A DNA stretch of 64,000 bases from SKVR01 sp046291875 (GTDB lineage Bacteria > Bacteroidota > Bacteroidia > Bacteroidales > UBA7960): NCBI GenBank assembly GCA_046291875.1, contig JBKBSF010000013.1, positions 1-64,000 of the forward strand, written 5' to 3'. Of the stretch, positions 62,939-64,000 are shown in pieces. Position 1 is the stretch's first letter, and each line of letters opens with the position of its first letter. Under the pieces are notes generated by a model, which had not been told where the DNA came from, did not search any database, and saw only the letters and a program-made list of their open reading frames with translations. A program made the translations under genes and the position numbers.

Positions 62939-64000
62939 TTAAAACTCTTCAACGGGCAGGGTAAAAGTAAATTCGGAGCCCTGACCCAGTTTACTGGTAA
63001 AGGATATACTGCCTCCTTGCTTTTCTACAAATTCTTTGCACAAAAGAAGCCCAAGCCCACTGCCTTTTTCGTCCATAGTACCGTAAGTAGAATGTAAAGT
63101 ATCGGTCCGAAAGATCTTCCGTTGGCTCTCTTCCGACATCCCTACCCCGTTGTCTGATACGGATACTTCAACTTTGTGATTGGCCAGCCGTCCGCTAATA
63201 ATAATTTCTCCTCCTGTTTCGGTATACTTAAGTGCATTGGAGAGCAAATTACGGATCACGGTATCAGTCATATTACGGTCGGCCCAAATGGCCAGATCAT
63301 CGGCTACATCATCCACCAGACTGATATTTTTATCGCGGGCATTGTTTTTAAAAAGGTTGAGATTGTCTTTTACAATTTCATGTAATGCCAGGTACTCGGG
63401 GCGGTACTTTATCTTCCCGGTTTGGGTTCTGGACCACTGCAGGAGGTTCTCGAGTAAATTATCAATTTTGAGAACAGATTTATCAAGTTCCAGAGCCAGT
63501 TCGCTGAGATCTTCCTTGCTCATATTAAGGATATCGCGTTTAAGTATCCTGGAGAAACTCACGATGGAAGCAAAGGGATTGCGCAAATCGTGAGAAATAA
63601 TGGAGAAAAATTTGTCTTTGGTTGCATTGATCTCCATAAGGTTTTTCTCAGATTCTTTAAGTTTATGGTTGGATTGATTGAGCTTCAGGTTAAGTTCTTC
63701 ATACATTCTCTTCTGCTCCATGAGGGATTGATTGAGCTCCATAAGCTGTGCGTTGGTGGCTGAAATCTCTGCTTTCTGGCTTTCGAGCAAAACATTGGCA
63801 TTTCTTGCAATAAGAAACCTGTTGTAAAGCAGGAATAAGGTTACCAGGATCAATACCACCCCAATGATAAGAAAGTTTCTGAAGAGTTTATCATGTTGCG
63901 AGGAGAGCTGGTTCATCTGCTGGCGGGTATGCATAAGCTCCAGGTCACTTTCTCTTTTCTCCCTGTCGTACATCATCTGCAACTCAATGATCTTTCGCCT
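62939..64000 (-). CDS. Sensor histidine kinase, 3' part (runs off the right edge)
   Basis: The visible 353 codons are open to the window edge, so the N-terminus lies beyond 64000. They encode a membrane span (about 35-60 of the visible part) and a long coiled coil. The HisKA domain has FFSIISHDLRNPF (the phospho-His), and the HATPase domain has NLLSNALKYTE, DNGVGMSEE and the GSGLGLLLCKEF G-box. The architecture matches TPR-fused kinases of Bacteroidota, such as that at 50364, so TPRs probably precede. Note that this is the classical HisKA type, not HisKA_2. No response regulator follows in the window. Confidence 0.85.
   Translation of the reverse strand, partial: RRKIIELQMMYDREKRESDLELMHTRQQMNQLSSQHDKLFRNFLIIGVVLILVTLFLLYNRFLIARNANVLLESQKAEISATNAQLMELNQSLMEQKRMYEELNLKLNQSNHKLKESEKNLMEINATKDKFFSIISHDLRNPFASIVSFSRILKRDILNMSKEDLSELALELDKSVLKIDNLLENLLQWSRTQTGKIKYRPEYLALHEIVKDNLNLFKNNARDKNISLVDDVADDLAIWADRNMTDTVIRNLLSNALKYTETGGEIIISGRLANHKVEVSVSDNGVGMSEESQRKIFRTDTLHSTYGTMDEKGSGLGLLLCKEFVEKQGGSISFTSKLGQGSEFTFTLPVEEF

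Noticed and set aside
1..64000. Mobile elements, integrases, phage genes, rRNA
   Set aside because: None was recognised on either strand.

Overview
This window looks like chromosomal core sequence from a Bacteroidota (Bacteroidales-like) bacterium. Three proteins are built like cargo of the type IX secretion system (T9SS). Several lineage-typical families of unknown function are present (DUF4301, DUF4831, DUF4294, DUF5063, and DUF4369/DUF5106 thioredoxins). There are TPR-fused signalling proteins and a SiaB/SiaC pair. Many leaders carry the Bacteroidota -7 promoter element TAnnTTTG, in the best cases with a TTTG -33 box 19-20 bases upstream. Shine-Dalgarno sequences are generally not obvious. 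I saw no transposase, integrase, phage gene or CRISPR array. The species cannot be named from this window.

Layout. 0-4 kb: a TPR/transmembrane protein with a degenerate SpoIIE-type phosphatase domain, an outer-membrane-like orphan and a two-gene tRNA-Leu unit. 4-13 kb: a DUF5063 protein, a T9SS cargo protein, a TlpA-like thiol oxidoreductase, a DUF4301 protein, a lone GroES paralogue and a radical SAM enzyme. 13-20 kb: peptidase E, a DUF4831 lipoprotein, a short-chain dehydrogenase, a GNAT-nitrilase fusion, an outer-membrane protein gene split by one in-frame amber codon, and a DoxX-like membrane protein. 20-34 kb: a TPR-rich exported protein, a PorV-like barrel followed closely by a helix-hairpin-helix/barrel protein, a POT peptide transporter, a protease/propeller/barrel fusion, a class V aminotransferase, a START-like protein and an EamA exporter. 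34-46 kb: tRNA-Met, dinB, a giant (2846-residue) T9SS cargo protein and a smaller relative. 46-55 kb: mutS2, a thioredoxin, an orphan OppC-like permease, a TPR histidine kinase and the SiaB-SiaC-coiled-coil cluster. 55-64 kb: pcm, a Gfo/Idh/MocA dehydrogenase, a polyprenyl-phosphate sugar transferase, a DUF4294 protein, the tig-clpP-clpX proteostasis cluster, tRNA-Leu(UAA) and the 3' part of a hybrid-looking sensor kinase that runs off the right edge.

How the genes fit together. Most of the window is housekeeping: proteostasis (tig, clpP, clpX, pcm, pepE, GroES-like), DNA maintenance (dinB, mutS2), tRNAs and envelope biogenesis. The accessory interest is in surface proteins and signalling. 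The three T9SS cargo proteins share a nearly interchangeable C-terminal module. The best candidate for a little-described system is the SiaB kinase / SiaC phosphoprotein / small coiled-coil cluster. It has no SiaA phosphatase or SiaD cyclase beside it, and a pseudo-phosphatase of the same PP2C/SpoIIE superfamily lies about 50 kb away.
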